Of a stretch of 64,000 nt of DNA, positions 30,540 through 39,283 are shown piece by piece. The translations under genes were made by a program, and so were the position numbers. Below the pieces are notes generated by a model that ran no database searches, had not been told where the DNA came from, and was given only the letters and a program-made list of their open reading frames with translations. Position 1 is the stretch's first letter; the number at the start of each line of letters is the position of its first letter. The stretch spans positions 1-64,000 of IMG/VR virus record IMGVR_UViG_3300020420_001038, one strand, 5' to 3'. This DNA comes from a virus.

Positions 30540-32468
30540 TTATTGGTAATGTGCTAGGTTTTTGATTCTGTCTAATTCTGGATTAGACTCTGCTTCTTGC
30601 TTATCGTTTGGACGTCTTAGTTTGTCAAAGTTTTTTGAAAGATAAGCCATTGCCTCTTTACCGTTATGTGTTTTGAAAACTGATTTACCGTCTTTATCTA
30701 ATACGTCATTTACAATTTTTCCATTGTCATCTTTATACATTGAAACATAAGGTTTGATGTCTTCGAAGGTTACGTTTTCACCTGAGAATGCAGGTTCTTT
30801 CCTTGCTAGTTCCATTCTTCTTTTGATAACAGCCTGTTTCATTTTTGGATCTTTCATTAGATCCGGGTCTCTTTGTATTTGATTTAATACTTTTAATTTT
30901 TCTCTTCTATCTTCTTCGTCTCTAGGATTTTTATCATATTCATTTGCAGTTTGTTCTGCCCAAGACTCAAATGTTTCTGTTTCTTTTGCCTTGCCTTTAA
31001 GATCTTTTTTAGGATTGTAATCTGCAGGATCCATTCTTACTTGGTCTGTGTATCCCGGTTCGGCCTGCATCTTCTTGTAATCATCGATATATCTCTTTGC
31101 CAACTGTATTGCAATTTTTTTATTTTTGGCATAATCCGCATCAGGTTTAAACATAGCAGATCCTTCTTGTTCTAATCCGTCTGCTACTCTAGATGCAAAA
31201 TTTGCCACTCTATCTTCTTCACCTGTTTTTGTTAACATTCTTGAAGCGATGTCTGACAGGATTGAACCTAGCATAGTATTTTTGTCTTTAAATTTTGTTA
31301 CCTTAAGCATTTTATCTGCACTGTCATCTTTCCTTAGCACTAATTTACTTTTTGGATCACTTAAAAATGACGTTACAACACCCCCGTGGTCCATTGGTGG
31401 TTCGATTGGTGCATCGATTGGCTCTGCATCCGGCTCAAGTTCATTTACCTGTCCTTGTTCAGTAGCATTTTCTAATTCTGCCATTACTTTATTGATAAGT
31501 GGGAAAGCGTCTTCTACTCTTTTATCTAAATTTGTCATAGTGAATTTTTCTCTTAACTTGGAAACTGTTTCGTCGTCTAAAATCTGGTCTTCTGCTTTTC
31601 TATAACTCTTACAACTAGCCTCGTAATGTTTTTGCTTCGAAAGATTTTTCATATACTCTCTCAAATTTTCAAGTTGTAATTTTGTCTTTTCAATGATGTC
31701 ACCTGCATTATCATTTAATTGGTCTTTGTTAGAAACATATCTTGAAAAAGATTGTAATTTTGCAATATCCTCAGAAGTTTGTATGATGTGTTCACCAAAC
31801 TCGTCATGCGGTCTGCCACCGTTTGCAACGTGTCTAACCATTGCTCTAGCACCAGACAAATGTGTAAGTGGGTATTTGAATCTTTCACCATCTTCGTTTT
31901 CTATGTATAATGATTGTATTTGTCTTGATCTAGCGCCAGGAACAGTTTCATCAACTTTGCCTGTATGTCTAATAATAAGTCTTGTCTTGTCCAGGTTCTC
32001 ATATGAACGTTTTGCGGTACCTGTTAGTCCCTCGGTCACACCTGCTAGTTTTGTGATTCTTTGTAATTCTTCTGACATGTCATCAGTATTTACCGTTTTG
32101 TTCGTATCTGCAAGATTTTGATAATCCTGCTTCGTTAGGTTCGATTTAGTAATATCTCTCACGTCAAATGTGAGACTATGCTCTATTGCAAAATCTTTTA
32201 ATTCCTTAAGGAAAGCATACCATTCGTCTTTGCTATCCTCGTCTATTTTATCAACAAGATCTCTATTGTAGAAAACTTTCATGTTTTCGCCATCTGCTAA
32301 ACTAACACTTACTGAACCATACGTATCTGAATCTTCTTGGAATTCAAATTCGAAAAATACAGCAGTGCTTGGATCAGCAGTTGCGGCACCGTTTTCGTCG
32401 CCGATTCTAATATTAGAAAATTGTGATCTTATTTTGTTAAACAAGTCTTGTGACGTTTTTGGATTCAT
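30540..32468 (-). CDS. large phage protein of unknown function, probably virion
   Basis: The 642-residue protein is charged and helical. N-terminal residues 20-120 look like a beta domain (VFFEFEFQEDSD, YGSVSVSLADG), the middle has RHTGKVDETVPGARSRQIQSLYIENEDGERFKYPL, and the C-terminus is lysine/aspartate rich with a VTFEDIKPYVSMYKDD segment. No enzyme motif is recognised. A similar protein beside the terminase is known to me from T4-like marine phages without a function. The late box six bases upstream suggests a packaged or late protein. Confidence 0.6.
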   Translation of the reverse strand: MNPKTSQDLFNKIRSQFSNIRIGDENGAATADPSTAVFFEFEFQEDSDTYGSVSVSLADGENMKVFYNRDLVDKIDEDSKDEWYAFLKELKDFAIEHSLTFDVRDITKSNLTKQDYQNLADTNKTVNTDDMSEELQRITKLAGVTEGLTGTAKRSYENLDKTRLIIRHTGKVDETVPGARSRQIQSLYIENEDGERFKYPLTHLSGARAMVRHVANGGRPHDEFGEHIIQTSEDIAKLQSFSRYVSNKDQLNDNAGDIIEKTKLQLENLREYMKNLSKQKHYEASCKSYRKAEDQILDDETVSKLREKFTMTNLDKRVEDAFPLINKVMAELENATEQGQVNELEPDAEPIDAPIEPPMDHGGVVTSFLSDPKSKLVLRKDDSADKMLKVTKFKDKNTMLGSILSDIASRMLTKTGEEDRVANFASRVADGLEQEGSAMFKPDADYAKNKKIAIQLAKRYIDDYKKMQAEPGYTDQVRMDPADYNPKKDLKGKAKETETFESWAEQTANEYDKNPRDEEDRREKLKVLNQIQRDPDLMKDPKMKQAVIKRRMELARKEPAFSGENVTFEDIKPYVSMYKDDNGKIVNDVLDKDGKSVFKTHNGKEAMAYLSKNFDKLRRPNDKQEAESNPELDRIKNLAHYQ

Positions 32469-32474
32469 ATAGTG

Positions 32475-32482
32475 TATTTATT
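32475..32482 (-). promoter_or_regulatory. late promoter box AATAAATA
   Basis: The box ends six bases before the ATG at 32468 and overlaps the gp17 stop codon. No SD is present between box and ATG. Confidence 0.5.
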
Positions 32483-34076
32483 ATCCGTAGAAGTTTCCAA
32501 ATATGGGCATTGGTGTGGTTAGTTCTGATGTTCGATCAGTCCATTTTTCAAATATTTTGGGGTCAAAATCTGCTAATACTTTCATCATTCTTGTCATTAG
32601 TAAACAACTCATTACTAAATCATCGTGTTGCCCGGGTTTTGCTTTATAACTAAGGCCGGTTGCAACAAAGTCCTTTAGTTCAGATATAAGAAGTTGGGAA
32701 TTAATCTTCATTTTTCCTCCCTCCACAAGTTCCTTAAATTTTGTACATGCATCAATTTTGTGTTTTGCAGTGGTGTTGAATCCTCTTCTAAATTTACGTC
32801 TATGACCTTTTCTGATTGGTTCAGATAAAAACATACCCATAATATTTTCTTCACCAATATCCATTACCCTCATCAGTGCCGCTTCACCTATTGTGTTGTT
32901 TTCCATTGAATAAAATATTTGCGGTGTTGCTGTGCTATCTTTTTCCATTATTGTATCATGAATATGTTTGTTGATTCCTTGTAGGATCCTTACTTGTTGA
33001 TTCATTGGAGTCATGTTGTGATGCCATTCAGCAACTTGTTCAAATGTAGGTAATTCAAAAACTTGAATTCCTGCATAGTCACCTCCAGTACCCATGCTAG
33101 GATCTAAACTTACTAGATAAGTCATACCGGGTGTTGGACGTTTAAACCAACGAACTTGGCCTGTGGTCTCAACAGGTGGCACTCCTTCCATATCCGCCAA
33201 ATGTATACTGCTTATTAAAGTTTCGTCAAAGATTAAGAATTCACATTCATGCTCCCTTCTGAATCTTTCTTCACCTATTCTGGATCTTTCCGTTTCTGCC
33301 CATGCTTCGTCTCGGTCGGGGTGTTCACTCCAGTGCGCCTTCATTGCATAGAAGCCGTTAGTACCTACTGTTTGGTCATTTCCGTATTCATCAAATCTTT
33401 TGTTTGCTTCCTTCCATATCATCGCAAATTGGTCTTCGTCACTATTTGGTGTTGAAGTAATCAAACATTTACCTCCAGTTGATAGTGTTGGAGACAGTGA
33501 TGTCCAAAACTCTTTGGCTTTTTCAGGTGGTTGAACGAACGCAAACTCATCACAATAAATCATTGTTAAGGACATACCCCTACCTGTATTTTCTGTTGTG
33601 GTGGTTGCCATAATTTTTGAACCATTATCAAATTCAATACTGTTTCTGTTATACTGATTTACACCTGCTTTGATCCAACTAGGTAACATCTCATAGGCAT
33701 AACGTACCCTTGACATGATATCTGATGCTCCTGCGTATTTGTGTGCGGCAATTAGAATCTGTGAATCCGGTCTGAACATAGCATACCATATCAAGTATCC
33801 AGAGGCACAGGTTGTTTTTCCTGTCTGTCTTGGTAACATTGATATACTAAATCTATGATCGTTATATGCTTCAATCAATCTTTCTTGGTATGGATAAGGT
33901 TCGAAAGGCAGTTCACCCTTGGTTGGGTGTTGAATCTTCATGAAAGTTTTCATAAAAAACAACGGACCTGTTTTAGGATCCATACATTTTTCAAGTTGTT
34001 CAACTTGTTCTTTTGTGTATTTGTGCTTTTTGTTTGCACGTTTAATTTGGTCAGAATCTAAACTTACATAGGCCAT
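32481..34076 (-). CDS. gp17: terminase large subunit (T4 gp17)
   Basis: The 531-residue packaging motor has ATPase Walker A LPRQTGKT (81-88), Walker B MIYCDE (172-177) and coupling motif SLSPTLSTGGKCLITSTPN. The RNase H-like nuclease domain begins with VSLDPSMGTGGDYAGIQ (D326) and later has HDDLVMSCLLM. It cuts concatemeric DNA and pumps it into proheads. Length is near T4 gp17 (610). It is preceded by gp16 with two unknown genes between. Confidence 0.94.
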   Translation of the reverse strand: MAYVSLDSDQIKRANKKHKYTKEQVEQLEKCMDPKTGPLFFMKTFMKIQHPTKGELPFEPYPYQERLIEAYNDHRFSISMLPRQTGKTTCASGYLIWYAMFRPDSQILIAAHKYAGASDIMSRVRYAYEMLPSWIKAGVNQYNRNSIEFDNGSKIMATTTTENTGRGMSLTMIYCDEFAFVQPPEKAKEFWTSLSPTLSTGGKCLITSTPNSDEDQFAMIWKEANKRFDEYGNDQTVGTNGFYAMKAHWSEHPDRDEAWAETERSRIGEERFRREHECEFLIFDETLISSIHLADMEGVPPVETTGQVRWFKRPTPGMTYLVSLDPSMGTGGDYAGIQVFELPTFEQVAEWHHNMTPMNQQVRILQGINKHIHDTIMEKDSTATPQIFYSMENNTIGEAALMRVMDIGEENIMGMFLSEPIRKGHRRKFRRGFNTTAKHKIDACTKFKELVEGGKMKINSQLLISELKDFVATGLSYKAKPGQHDDLVMSCLLMTRMMKVLADFDPKIFEKWTDRTSELTTPMPIFGNFYG

Positions 34077-34083
34077 AATGTAT

Positions 34084-34091
34084 TATTTAAG
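34084..34091 (-). promoter_or_regulatory. late promoter box CTTAAATA
   Basis: The box ends seven bases before the gp17 ATG, again without an SD. Confidence 0.45.
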
Positions 34092-34117
34092 GTTAAAAAT
34101 TACTTAGGAAAAGTAAC

Positions 34118-35221
34118 TTATTTTTTTTCTTTGTCTTCTTTATCTTTAGCGGCTTTTTTCATAGGTTCTGTTTTATTACCATCTTTATCTATATCGATAT
34201 AGTCTGGTTTTGCCGCTTCTTGATATGCTTGTTTGAAACTTTCGTACTGCGTTCTCAAACTGTTTGCTAATTCTTCTTCTGTGATTTTATCTTCAACTGC
34301 AAGTGGATTATCTCCAGGATATTCTTTTTTCACTTGTTGTTTTTGTTTGTTTAAACCACCTGAGTGTACATTTACTAATGTATCTATATCTGAAACTTTT
34401 TCTTCTGGCTCATTTGCAAATGTTTCTTCTTGTTTTTCTTCATCCGGTTTAGTCATCATGTCTCTCATTTTAGCCATTTGCATACTGCCTACAGCGTCGT
34501 CACCTGGGACATCCATTTGCTTATTCATTTCGCCTGGGTCCATGTCTGAACCATGTTCTGGTTCCATGTCTGGCATTGATCCATCAACAGGTTTTACACC
34601 TGCTAATTTTAAAATCTGCATCATAATTCCTGCTTCTTCAGGAGAATCAGTTGTAATTTGAATTGCTTCTTTTACCTCTTTTTTGTCTTTATTTTCCATA
34701 GTGTTTGTATTTACCTGTTCAAAATCGCTATCTCTTAATGTATGCTCTTCGTCTCCAACTTTAAACTTGTCGCCTTTTTTCATTCCTGCCGCTTTTGCTT
34801 GTTGCACTGCTTGAGCAAAGGCATTGCCTTCGTCTGTAGGTTGTTCTGAATCCATTGCAGGCTCCATATCCGGTTTAGGTTCGCCGTCATTGTCGTAATC
34901 ATTTTTAACCATGTTCATAGCAGTTTCTATTTCATACGATTTAGGAAAAGGTGCCTTTTTTGCTTCCATATCCATTGCTCTCAAAACTTGATCTTTTGGC
35001 ATTTTTAAATTGCCGTCTTCATCCTGATAATCACCTAAAACTTCTTGAGCACCAATGTGTATGTCACTCATGCCACCTTCTTTCATTTTTTCTTTTTTAG
35101 AAATTGCTATTGCGGCTTGTTGTTTAGGGTTCATGGCTTCTGTTGAGGTGATTGCTTTTTCAACTTCTGGACTTTTGTTCTCAATCTCTTGTAGTTTGTT
35201 TAGTACGTCAATCATTTCCAT
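34118..35221 (-). CDS. acidic, low-complexity late protein of unknown function
   Basis: The 367-residue protein is very rich in methionine, aspartate, glutamate and lysine, with repeated MxPxMEPxxxS-type segments (PKPDMEPAMDSEQ, SMPDMEPEHGSDMD) and two TDSPEEAGIMMQILKLAGVKP-like stretches of real helix. The C-terminus is DIDKDGNKTEPMKKAAKDKE. It looks disordered, like scaffold, internal head or chaperone-type proteins. It is between gp16 and gp17 and has a GAGGA ribosome site. The role is unknown. Confidence 0.55.
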   Translation of the reverse strand: MEMIDVLNKLQEIENKSPEVEKAITSTEAMNPKQQAAIAISKKEKMKEGGMSDIHIGAQEVLGDYQDEDGNLKMPKDQVLRAMDMEAKKAPFPKSYEIETAMNMVKNDYDNDGEPKPDMEPAMDSEQPTDEGNAFAQAVQQAKAAGMKKGDKFKVGDEEHTLRDSDFEQVNTNTMENKDKKEVKEAIQITTDSPEEAGIMMQILKLAGVKPVDGSMPDMEPEHGSDMDPGEMNKQMDVPGDDAVGSMQMAKMRDMMTKPDEEKQEETFANEPEEKVSDIDTLVNVHSGGLNKQKQQVKKEYPGDNPLAVEDKITEEELANSLRTQYESFKQAYQEAAKPDYIDIDKDGNKTEPMKKAAKDKEDKEKK

Positions 35222-35223
35222 AA

Positions 35224-35820
35224 TTATTTCCTCTTTGGGTCAGGGTGTGGGTTAGTGCTTTTTGTAAGTGGCGATGGTGCCGCTTCGTCTTCTTTAGTTG
35301 AAATATTTTCTTTTTCTTTTGGTTGATCTTTTTTATCTTCTCTGTCTTTAAGCAATTCTTTTAATAAACTCATGTTTGCTTTTGATGAGTGGAAATCTTC
35401 TGCGTTTACTTTTGGCGCATCTTTGTATTCGATGTCTTGTAATTTATTTTTATACTCTGAAGTTTTTGCAACTTCCATTTGTTCTTGATACTCTTCTGAC
35501 GGTTCGTTTGGTTTTCTTACAACAACACATGCAGGAGAAATATTCATGTAGTCCGCTATGTACTCTTTCATTTCTCTTACAGATGCTGGATAGTTAGTTG
35601 TAACATCAAAAATAGTAACAGATTCATTGCTCAACTGTGGAAAATCCAAAGGAAGTTTTTGTATAGGTGTTGTTTTTCCTGCAGACATTTTAGAAAGTTC
35701 AAATTTTTGTAGTGCTGTTTCAAGTCTAGTTTTGTCTATGTCTTTAGGTGCACCCGCAACCTTTATTTTGTAGTCATATGACTTTGTTGATTCTGTAAGA
35801 TAATGTTTAAACGTGCTCAT
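35224..35820 (-). CDS. conserved late phage protein, 198 residues
   Basis: I prefer ATG at 35820 to TTG at 35826 because a late box ends six bases before it. The first 110 residues form a compact alpha/beta domain (YDYKIKVAGAP, TRLETALQKFELSKM, LDFPQLSNESVTIFDVT, YPASVREMKEYIADYM) that I recall as an unnamed conserved domain beside the terminase of cyanomyoviruses. The rest is a long charged, probably disordered tail. It is translated just before the acidic protein. No biochemical role is known. Confidence 0.6.
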   Translation of the reverse strand: MSTFKHYLTESTKSYDYKIKVAGAPKDIDKTRLETALQKFELSKMSAGKTTPIQKLPLDFPQLSNESVTIFDVTTNYPASVREMKEYIADYMNISPACVVVRKPNEPSEEYQEQMEVAKTSEYKNKLQDIEYKDAPKVNAEDFHSSKANMSLLKELLKDREDKKDQPKEKENISTKEDEAAPSPLTKSTNPHPDPKRK

Positions 35821-35826
35821 ATGCAA

Positions 35827-35834
35827 TATTTAGT
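35827..35834 (-). promoter_or_regulatory. late promoter box ACTAAATA
   Basis: The box ends six bases upstream of the ATG at 35820 and overlaps the end of gp16. Confidence 0.45.
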
Positions 35835-36354
35835 CTTTTTTCATCAGTTTTTTCATTAATTCGTTACGGTCTGATATTACAAAACCCTCTTGCTCTTGCA
35901 CACCGCTTGGCTCGTCCTTGTTACCCTGGTCTATTTTCTGCTTTTTAAGTTGTAATTCAACCATTTTCAACTTCTTATCTATTTTGCTTGATTTGGCATC
36001 AATGGCATTACGTAACATAGTACTTGCAACCTCAAAAATACGTCCCGAGTAACGAGAATCTACGTTCATTCCGAGGTCCATAAGGTTTTTGTAACTTTCT
36101 TCTGCTTCCACAGATAATTTGTCTAATTCGAGATCCGACAATTCACCCAATCCTTTTACTTGCGGTAATGCGGCCGCTATTTTGTCAAATTCAGCATAAG
36201 TTTTTTCCAATGCTTTTGCAGTCTGTGGATCGACATTTTTCATAACACTTGCAGTTTGTTCTTTATTGGCTTTGGCTTGTTCTTTTTTATCTACATCTTT
36301 GAATGCTTCTTTGACGTTTGGTAAATTAAGAATATCTTCTAACTTTTTTGTCAT
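35830..36354 (-). CDS. gp16: terminase small subunit (gp16-like)
   Basis: The 174-residue protein is almost all helical. ESYKNLMDLGMNVDSRY leads into GRIFEVASTMLRNAIDAKSSKIDKKLKMVELQLKK, the antiparallel coiled-coil pattern of T4-type small terminases, which assemble rings that bind DNA ends and stimulate gp17. Length is close to T4 gp16 (164). Order gp4, gp16, then two unknown genes and gp17 fits a packaging cluster. Confidence 0.72.
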   Translation of the reverse strand: MTKKLEDILNLPNVKEAFKDVDKKEQAKANKEQTASVMKNVDPQTAKALEKTYAEFDKIAAALPQVKGLGELSDLELDKLSVEAEESYKNLMDLGMNVDSRYSGRIFEVASTMLRNAIDAKSSKIDKKLKMVELQLKKQKIDQGNKDEPSGVQEQEGFVISDRNELMKKLMKKD

Positions 36355-36359
36355 GTTTT

Positions 36360-36367
36360 TATTTACT
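36360..36367 (-). promoter_or_regulatory. late promoter box AGTAAATA
   Basis: The box ends five bases before the gp16 ATG, so the predicted start is the start codon itself. Confidence 0.5.
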
Positions 36368-36803
36368 TACGTTTACCGTTATGGAAAAGTTGTTCTTCTG
36401 AAATTACTCTAAAACGTATTTTGTTTTGTTTTGCATAGGCATTGGCGGCTTCCCATTTGGCCATGTTTATTACTGCTTGTTTCTTTTTTCCCATGCTTTT
36501 ACCAGCCGCTTCTAAAGATGTCTGTGCTTTAGGTTTTATCTCAATTAATTCTGCGTGTTTGCCGCCATTTTTATCCACGTACACAACAAAAAAATCCGGT
36601 ACGTACACTGTGTACTTTCCAGTAAACGGATGTCTATAAGGAATTTTTATAGATTCACTTGCCCATTTTGCCACGTTAGGATGTTCGTCACACAATCTCA
36701 TGAAAGTTTGTTCCCAACTGGATCTGTATGACGGAGTCTTTAATCCTATATACTTTTCAGTATTTTTTGGATAGAATTTTCCCTTTGCGAATCTTGGTAG
36801 CAT
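36363..36803 (-). CDS. gp4: head completion protein gp4, PD-(D/E)xK nuclease fold
   Basis: The 146-residue protein matches T4 gp4: KGKFYPKNTEKYIG, SYRSSWEQTFMRLCDEHPNVAKWASE, then YVPDFFVVY and LIEIKPKAQ. E31, D70 and the ExK pair E88/K90 make a complete PD-(D/E)xK nuclease site. In T4 gp4 is needed to finish filled heads, perhaps by trimming DNA ends. It overlaps the next gene by one base (TAATG). Confidence 0.85.
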   Translation of the reverse strand: MLPRFAKGKFYPKNTEKYIGLKTPSYRSSWEQTFMRLCDEHPNVAKWASESIKIPYRHPFTGKYTVYVPDFFVVYVDKNGGKHAELIEIKPKAQTSLEAAGKSMGKKKQAVINMAKWEAANAYAKQNKIRFRVISEEQLFHNGKRK

Positions 36804-37177
36804 TAGTCTAGTATATTTCTAGACACAGTTTCGTTAGTTTTGAGAGATTGCCTTACTCCCAACCTACTTGATCTGTATCTGTTTGAGTTGAGTACAACTG
36901 TAATAAGTTCAGATAGTTGAGCCGGGTCGGCATAAGTTAGTTTGTCTAATATTTCTTGTGGTGACACACTATCAACTTTTGCCTGTTGTAAAATTACATA
37001 TGCGGTTGCTTCAGCGGCGTTTCTTCCAAATCCTCTTTTAACAAAAAAGGCAATTGCCGCATCATATTCGCCTGCATTAAATTGAAATTCTTCTACGTAT
37101 TGATCTTCAGATAATTTTTTTTTAGTTTCTTCTAAATTATCTTTTTCTTTTATGGGTAAATTTGTATAAAATGTCAT
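36803..37177 (-). CDS. conserved late hypothetical protein, 124 residues
   Basis: The central part reads FFVKRGFGRNAAEATAYVILQQAKVDSVSPQEIL, a helical block that I remember from virion-gene clusters of T4-like marine phages, followed by LSELITVVLNSNRYRSSRLG. No catalytic residues stand out. One-base overlaps join it to gp4 and to the tube-fold gene, so it belongs to the late head/tail unit. It may be a minor baseplate or head completion protein. Confidence 0.6.
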   Translation of the reverse strand: MTFYTNLPIKEKDNLEETKKKLSEDQYVEEFQFNAGEYDAAIAFFVKRGFGRNAAEATAYVILQQAKVDSVSPQEILDKLTYADPAQLSELITVVLNSNRYRSSRLGVRQSLKTNETVSRNILD

Positions 37178-38562
37178 TATATGTTGGCCTTTTCTGTTAC
37201 TATTGCCACGTCTTGATTTTCTCTTGCAATTCTTACGTAACCTTCGTTTACTAATTTTCTTATATCAGTAATTACCTTGTTTCTATAGACAGTTTTAGTT
37301 GTTGCAGTTGCGTTGCTGTATTCTAGATCAGATTCGGCCACTGTTAAGTTTTTCCTAGAGCCAATATCTTTGTAATAGATACCAGCCGCTATTTCATCCT
37401 TCAGTGTGTCATTTGTCAAGACTAAATTATAGGATTCGTCTGGTGTTAATGTTTTTGTAGCATCAAATTTTGCTGTGGTTATTGTAGTATTATTTTGTCC
37501 TGTTTTGTTATCACTTGTTCCTCTTGCACTAGCAATAGTACCAGCGGCCACTGCCGCACCTATTCCAAATTGTGCTATTGGATTAGATATGCTTCCGGCT
37601 GACTTTGCCACTTCCTGGATACCTTTTTTAGCAAGTCCTTTTAGTTCTTGTTTAACATCCTTCTTTTTAATTTTTTTAGCATTTCTATATGTGTTACTTG
37701 CTGATAATATTGCCCCCAAAATGTTTCCTGATCTTACATTCCTTATTACTGATCCTACTCCGTCAATAACTCCACCTGGCCCAAAAACGGAATTTGTGCC
37801 CCCACCTAAAATTGTTAATGGACTAGGTTCGTTGTCATATCTGACAGTTGCAAACCCTGGTACATCTTGTTTGTTTACTACACCAGATCCATATACAACT
37901 GTTTCATAAAAAATTTGCATTACGTTTTCCATGATTCCTGTCCCGTCTGCTTGATCAACAGAATCATGATTAAATGATCCTATTAATGGATTAATTAGGC
38001 TCATGGATGTGAATCTTTGTTTATGTAGTACAAAAATATCTATCTGTTTTAGAAAAGGCTCTTTTTTCTTAATAGGAACGTCCATTCCATATTTGTTAAT
38101 TTTTCTTGTACCAATTGGATCATAGTAATCGTCTTTCATTTGATTAATCATGCTTTCGCTAGTGATTCCTACAGAGTCTGCTATGTGATATTCGTAATAC
38201 TTTTTCCAAAAAGCATTAACAGTGTCAGCATGATCATCATGGAAAGTTATATTAATTGGATCATATTGTATCCTTGTTGCGGCATACATTTTTTTGTTAT
38301 ATTGAATTTTTTCTTCGATGTTCAAACCGTACCTAGGAAGGTCACATCTTTTCACCAACATGTTCAACTCGTACAATTCCTGATTTGAAAATTTATCTAT
38401 GTGCAGTCCGTTGTTTAGTTGAAAAACTACATGAAACAAGAACTTTTGTTTCGGCATCAACTTATATGTGTCATCAACATACAACCTAGATGCGTGTCTA
38501 AAGTCCTTCATTCCTGGAAGGTTATCTTGGAATCCTTGTAAGTAGTCGTTTATCTTTGGCAT
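37177..38562 (-). CDS. tail-tube-fold virion protein (tube cap/initiator-like)
   Basis: The start is ATG at 38562, not GTG at 38580, because an exact TATAAATA late box lies inside the longer frame five bases upstream. The first 200 of 461 residues resemble the tail-tube fold: FLFHVVFQLNNG, VKRCDLPRYGLNIEEKIQYN, YDPINITFHDDHADTVNAFWKKYYEY. T4 gp48 and gp54, which cap the baseplate and start the tube, share that fold, so one of those roles is likely. The C-terminal half is glycine/alanine rich (IAQFGIGAAVAAGTIASARG) and could reach into the tube lumen or membrane. Confidence 0.65.
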   Translation of the reverse strand: MPKINDYLQGFQDNLPGMKDFRHASRLYVDDTYKLMPKQKFLFHVVFQLNNGLHIDKFSNQELYELNMLVKRCDLPRYGLNIEEKIQYNKKMYAATRIQYDPINITFHDDHADTVNAFWKKYYEYHIADSVGITSESMINQMKDDYYDPIGTRKINKYGMDVPIKKKEPFLKQIDIFVLHKQRFTSMSLINPLIGSFNHDSVDQADGTGIMENVMQIFYETVVYGSGVVNKQDVPGFATVRYDNEPSPLTILGGGTNSVFGPGGVIDGVGSVIRNVRSGNILGAILSASNTYRNAKKIKKKDVKQELKGLAKKGIQEVAKSAGSISNPIAQFGIGAAVAAGTIASARGTSDNKTGQNNTTITTAKFDATKTLTPDESYNLVLTNDTLKDEIAAGIYYKDIGSRKNLTVAESDLEYSNATATTKTVYRNKVITDIRKLVNEGYVRIARENQDVAIVTEKANI

Positions 38563-38567
38563 ACTGT

Positions 38568-38575
38568 TATTTATA
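38568..38575 (-). promoter_or_regulatory. late promoter box TATAAATA
   Basis: An exact late consensus lies five bases upstream of the tube-fold gene ATG and eight bases downstream (on the minus strand) of the gp19 terminator hairpin. Confidence 0.7.
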
Positions 38576-38583
38576 GCCACAAA

Positions 38584-38607
38584 AAAAGCGCCTATAAAGA
38601 CGCTTTT
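38584..38607 (-). terminator. Rho-independent terminator after gp19
   Basis: AAAAGCG pairs with CGCTTTT around a 10-base loop, followed on the minus strand by a run of T. It separates gp19 mRNA from the next late unit. Confidence 0.8.
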
Positions 38608-38632
38608 AATGTTATAATTGCTAACTTAATTC

Positions 38633-39259
38633 TTATTGTCCACCACCAGTACTTAATGTACCGATAGTTCTTGCAACTGCTGTACCGATTCCTGTACCTT
38701 GCGGAGTCTGTATTGCGTTGTCGTATCTGATTCCTAATGTGATAGTCACTGGTTCTGAAGTGTTGTAAGCCAATGTGTTGTAGTTCACGTTGTCTATGTA
38801 TGCACCGTATAGTTCAAATGTTTCTAATACATTTGGTGCAGACTGTCCGTTACCACCATCAAGCATTTCAATTCTGCCTGTGAATTTGTAATCAATACCA
38901 GATGCCGCTGAACTTTGCTCAAAGAAATCAAATTGTTTCTGAATCTGTTCGCCAACCAGTTTAGTTACTGAGTTGTTTACGTCATCTCTTAAAGTAATTG
39001 TAATCGGTTCCCAAGTGTGTTTACCTGCTACATATACTCTTGAGTTGTATACATCTAGTGTTACTTGATCAAATGTCAAGTTAGGTCTTGTTATGTCCAT
39101 AACTTGTTTTGTTAATTCTGATCTCGGTGTTGATACTCCAAAATTTTCCAGGATCGCTCTAAAACGATATTGTAGTTTTGGCATCAATAAACCTTGTGAT
39201 GCTGAACTTTGATCGTTTGCTAGTGGTACTGTAAATTTTGATAAAGTTGATATTGCCAT
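38633..39259 (-). CDS. gp19: tail tube protein gp19
   Basis: The 208-residue protein has the gp19 pattern: LQYRFRAILENFGV, ELTKQVMDITRPNLTFDQVTLDVYNSRVYVAGKHTWEPITITLRDD and an ETFELYGAYIDNVNYNTLAY segment near the end. It polymerises into the inner tube of the contractile tail. Size is near T4 gp19 (163) with a glycine-rich C-terminal addition. It has its own late promoter, a GGAG ribosome site and a terminator, which suits the high copy number needed. Confidence 0.88.
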   Translation of the reverse strand: MAISTLSKFTVPLANDQSSASQGLLMPKLQYRFRAILENFGVSTPRSELTKQVMDITRPNLTFDQVTLDVYNSRVYVAGKHTWEPITITLRDDVNNSVTKLVGEQIQKQFDFFEQSSAASGIDYKFTGRIEMLDGGNGQSAPNVLETFELYGAYIDNVNYNTLAYNTSEPVTITLGIRYDNAIQTPQGTGIGTAVARTIGTLSTGGGQ

Positions 39260-39270
39260 TTTGTTACTCC

Positions 39271-39278
39271 TATTTATC
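39271..39278 (-). promoter_or_regulatory. late promoter box GATAAATA of gp19
   Basis: The box is followed by GGAG and the ATG within 11 bases; if transcription starts five to six bases after the box, the SD would be at or just before the 5' end. Confidence 0.55.
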
Positions 39279-39283
39279 TAAAA

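Noticed and set aside
31249-32121. Plus-strand open frames opposite the 642-residue gene
   Set aside because: Rich in serine, leucine and cysteine as expected for the reverse complement of a charged gene; no start signals.
37177-38562. Portal protein gp20, expected next to gp19
   Set aside because: The N-terminal part follows the tail-tube fold and no portal features are seen; length 461 is also short for gp20.
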